This document shows positions 62,275 to 64,000 of a stretch of DNA of 64,000 nucleotides, piece after piece. Position 1 is the first letter of the stretch, and each line of letters begins with the position of its first letter. The notes beneath the pieces are model-generated. The model was not told where the DNA came from, made no database searches, and was given only the letters and a program-made list of their open reading frames with translations. Source of the DNA: Ichthyophis bannanicus. Taxonomy: Eukaryota; Chordata; Amphibia; Gymnophiona; Ichthyophiidae. The translations under genes were made by a program, and so were the position numbers. The stretch is from positions 1,667,184,800-1,667,248,799 of the forward strand of contig CM066031.1 in the NCBI GenBank assembly GCA_033557465.1, written 5' to 3'.

Positions 62275-63514
62275 GTCATGGAAAGCCACGTCCTTGGGTG
62301 GAGACTGGCAACGAGGCGCTGATGGAGATGGGTCTGAGGGAACATCTCGGTGTCTCTGGGTGTCTGGGGATTCCTCGTCCTCCCACTCAGAACTGAGTGG
62401 TGATGAGGATTCCGAGGTCCTGCGACTCTGTTGGTTGAGGCCCATGCCTGGAGGCCAGAGGCCTGTTGAGGACCTGAGGTCCGAGTCGTGGACACTAGCC
62501 AGTGAGGAGAGGATACCTGAGGAATGGGACTGGGACCTCAACCAGCTCTGAGGGCTTACTCGAGGCTGGCGGCACTCGGTGCTCAGCTCGATGACTGGTG
62601 ATCCCCTTGCAGTCAAGGGGCTGGTCATCGGGGCAGATGAGCCAGGCAAACTGGCCATCATCACCTGCTGCAGGACCAGGTTAGCAGTGATGTTTTGCTC
62701 CAAGGCCACCATTCTGGACTTCATGCCAGAAGGCTCCGCAAGTTTTGGCACGTGAACTAACAACTTTGGATTCAACGCCAATACTCTGGAGAATGTGTCC
62801 TCAATAACCACCGAGGCCTCAAGCGCACTTGGCAAGTCTCCATCTGCCGAAGGGTCTCTCTTGGAAAGTTTGGCCAGGTGCACCTCCGACTCCTCTAAGT
62901 CTCTCCGATGCGATTTCCCAGGTCTCTCTGGACCGACCTCCAGGGTCTTCAAGGACTTCTTTTTCTTCTGCTCCTACCCTGAGGTTCTCTCAGAGGATCC
63001 GTGGACTCGGGACTCCGAGGACAGCCGGGTGTCGTGGGATGTGCTTGCCCTGGTGCTGGGCACCGGAGACAGGAGCACGGAGTCAGACCTCGGGAACATC
63101 TTTTCCTGCAATTCCAACCTATTTTTGTTGGTTTTTACCAACATGGTCTGGCAAAGGTCATAGCTGTAACTGTCGTGGTCCGGTCCCAGGCAACACAGGC
63201 AGCAGTCATGGGTGTCATTGATGGACATGGTTTGACTGCAGTGGTCACATTTTTTGAACCCACAGGGGGACATGGTGGGATGCACCTGGACGGGGTTGAC
63301 GACCCCCAGATGAAAAAGGGCACAAAGCACCGGTCGAGGGAACCTTGAAGAAAAAAGTGGAAAAGGATGGGCCCGAGAACCGTGTTGAAGACACCAGCTT
63401 GGGGCAGGAAGAGGAGCTGGTATGCTTACCAGAAAGCTAAACTCAATTCCTAAGTTTTAGAGAAATTTTTCTGGAGACAATGGACATGCGTCCATTGGCC
63501 TCCATGGTAAAAAG

Positions 63515-63678
63515 GAGGCCCAGCAAGATGGCACCCTTGGACAGGAAGGGGACGATGCATGCATGGTGGCATTTCCCAAAGGCTTTCTTTGAAAGCTGGT
63601 GAAATGCTTCTGCGTGGGCTGCATCCGCGCTGACGTCACCTATATGCGAGGACTGACTTCCTGCTTGTTCCTGGAGAA
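63515..63678. repeat. DIRS-C right inverted terminal repeat
   Basis: CAGCAAGATGGCACCC to TTGTTCCTGGAGAA, complementary to the left end at 56865-57030. Confidence 0.8.
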
Positions 63679-64000
63679 AATAGGATATTCTTGAAAGTAA
63701 GATTCATATGGCAGTTGATGAAGTTGGAAGCCTTGTGATTTCACAAACTCTTACACAGCAGTACACTTTAATACACATAGAAAATATGCTTCATTCAAGA
63801 CAACTTAAAGCAGAAACAACACATTCTCTAGTGCAAGCTCACATACTGACACATGCTAATGGAGAACATCCAGCTCTTGGTTTCACCAATAAAATCTAGC
63901 AACAGTAACAGTATGCCAGACCATTATCAATATTTTTTGCTCCAGTCATTTTGGGGCATGTTTACTAAACTGTGGTAACAGTTAATGTGGAGTTCACCAT
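63679..64000. other. Flank of DIRS-C, no gene called
   Basis: Contains a 64-codon plus-strand ORF (63708-63899, starting at a TTG/ATG region) with no recognisable domain or splice sites. ATGTTTACTAAA at 63958 matches 46813 and suggests a dispersed repeat running off the window edge. Confidence 0.4.

Larger units (their letters stand above)
60500..63273 (-). pseudogene. DIRS-C ORF1 (zinc-finger N terminus), split by the palindromic insert
   Basis: Start ATG 63273 in CCACCATGT context (MSPCGFKKCDHCSQTM). Cys/His pairs THDCCLCCLGPDHD and LCQTM follow. Then a Ser/Pro-rich acidic region (62179-62952) to VAFHDFVRD, where the insert lies. Collapsing the insert's 14-bp duplication gives HDFVRD-MTKAL, a continuous frame. 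Downstream MMYRVRKSPEFHKTQLL (about 61030) and a further ORF1 block near 60700. Frameshifts near 62960, 61130 and 60890. Confidence 0.8.
56845..63678 (-). mobile_element. DIRS-C: DIRS retrotransposon, split by a palindromic insert
   Basis: Same family and orientation as DIRS-B. Left end GTAGTTACTCACCTG (56845), internal complementary region about 57100-57198, right end CTTGTTCCTGGAGAA (63678). About 5.8 kb without the 1023-bp insert. Minus-strand ORF1, RT, RNase H and recombinase are recognisable and frameshifted. The RT keeps YLDD. Confidence 0.88.

Noticed and set aside
63708..63899. 64-codon plus-strand ORF near the right edge
   Set aside because: Low-information sequence without splice sites or similarity; likely intron or repeat flank.
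1..64000. Bacterial-type systems (operons, CRISPR, phage, toxin-antitoxin)
   Set aside because: Every long ORF belongs to eukaryotic retrotransposons; no ribosome-binding sites, operon spacing or spaced direct repeats were seen.

Overview
The window is animal genomic DNA built almost entirely from nested retrotransposons. It carries DIRS elements (tyrosine-recombinase retrotransposons), L1-clade, CR1 and L2-like LINEs, a tRNA-derived CORE-type SINE, and a palindromic insert that resembles Penelope-like elements. There are no operons, tRNA or rRNA clusters or CRISPR arrays. This mixture and density suggest a large amphibian genome, most plausibly a caecilian; that is inference from the repeat spectrum and was not checked against any database. 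The only host-gene signal is one 84-bp coiled-coil exon candidate on the minus strand (56635-56718), so much of the window could be intron.

Layout. 1-3918: decayed DIRS element (DIRS-A, minus), cut by the window edge. 3919-7541: L2-like LINE (L2-A, minus) with an intact 1028-codon ORF. 7547-8450: unassigned GC-rich stretch. 8450-20760: a DIRS relic split by a full-length L1 (L1-A, minus, 8848-20698, 14-bp target-site duplication), itself split by two CR1 copies (CR1-A 10706-14078, CR1-B 16121-17916). About 21236-27790: second L1 (L1-B, plus) with an open 1266-codon ORF2 that has no AUG. 27790-30250: mostly old sequence with an L2 relic. 30252 to about 34200: CR1-C, with esterase ORF1, endonuclease and an internally deleted RT. 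34624-37247: terminal-inverted-repeat DNA element holding a truncated L2 (L2-B). About 37290-41236: old L2 relic (L2-C) hit by a SINE and an L2 tail, and interrupted near its 5' side by L1-C (41253-46686), which is full length, has both ORFs open and a perfect 16-bp TSD. 47080-54911: DIRS-B with inverted terminal repeats and internal complementary region, split by L2-D. 56845-63678: DIRS-C, split by a 1023-bp palindromic insert.

How the parts work together. The LINEs encode endonuclease plus reverse transcriptase for target-primed insertion; L1 copies also encode a coiled-coil/RRM ORF1 and CR1-C an SGNH-esterase ORF1. The DIRS copies encode an ORF1, RT/RNase H and a tyrosine recombinase, and their internal complementary regions reproduce the joined ends of the expected circular intermediate. 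At five junctions, collapsing the target duplication restores the host element's reading frame, which fixes insertion order and boundaries.

The most unusual object is the palindrome (two 475-bp arms that read as identical, 37-bp spacer, 14-bp TSD). Each arm carries a sequence that folds by hand as a hammerhead ribozyme. Other points of note: a secretory-signal-like N terminus on two different L2-family ORFs, a 3'-terminal hairpin shared by the L2-type copies, and RT catalytic motifs altered in four elements.
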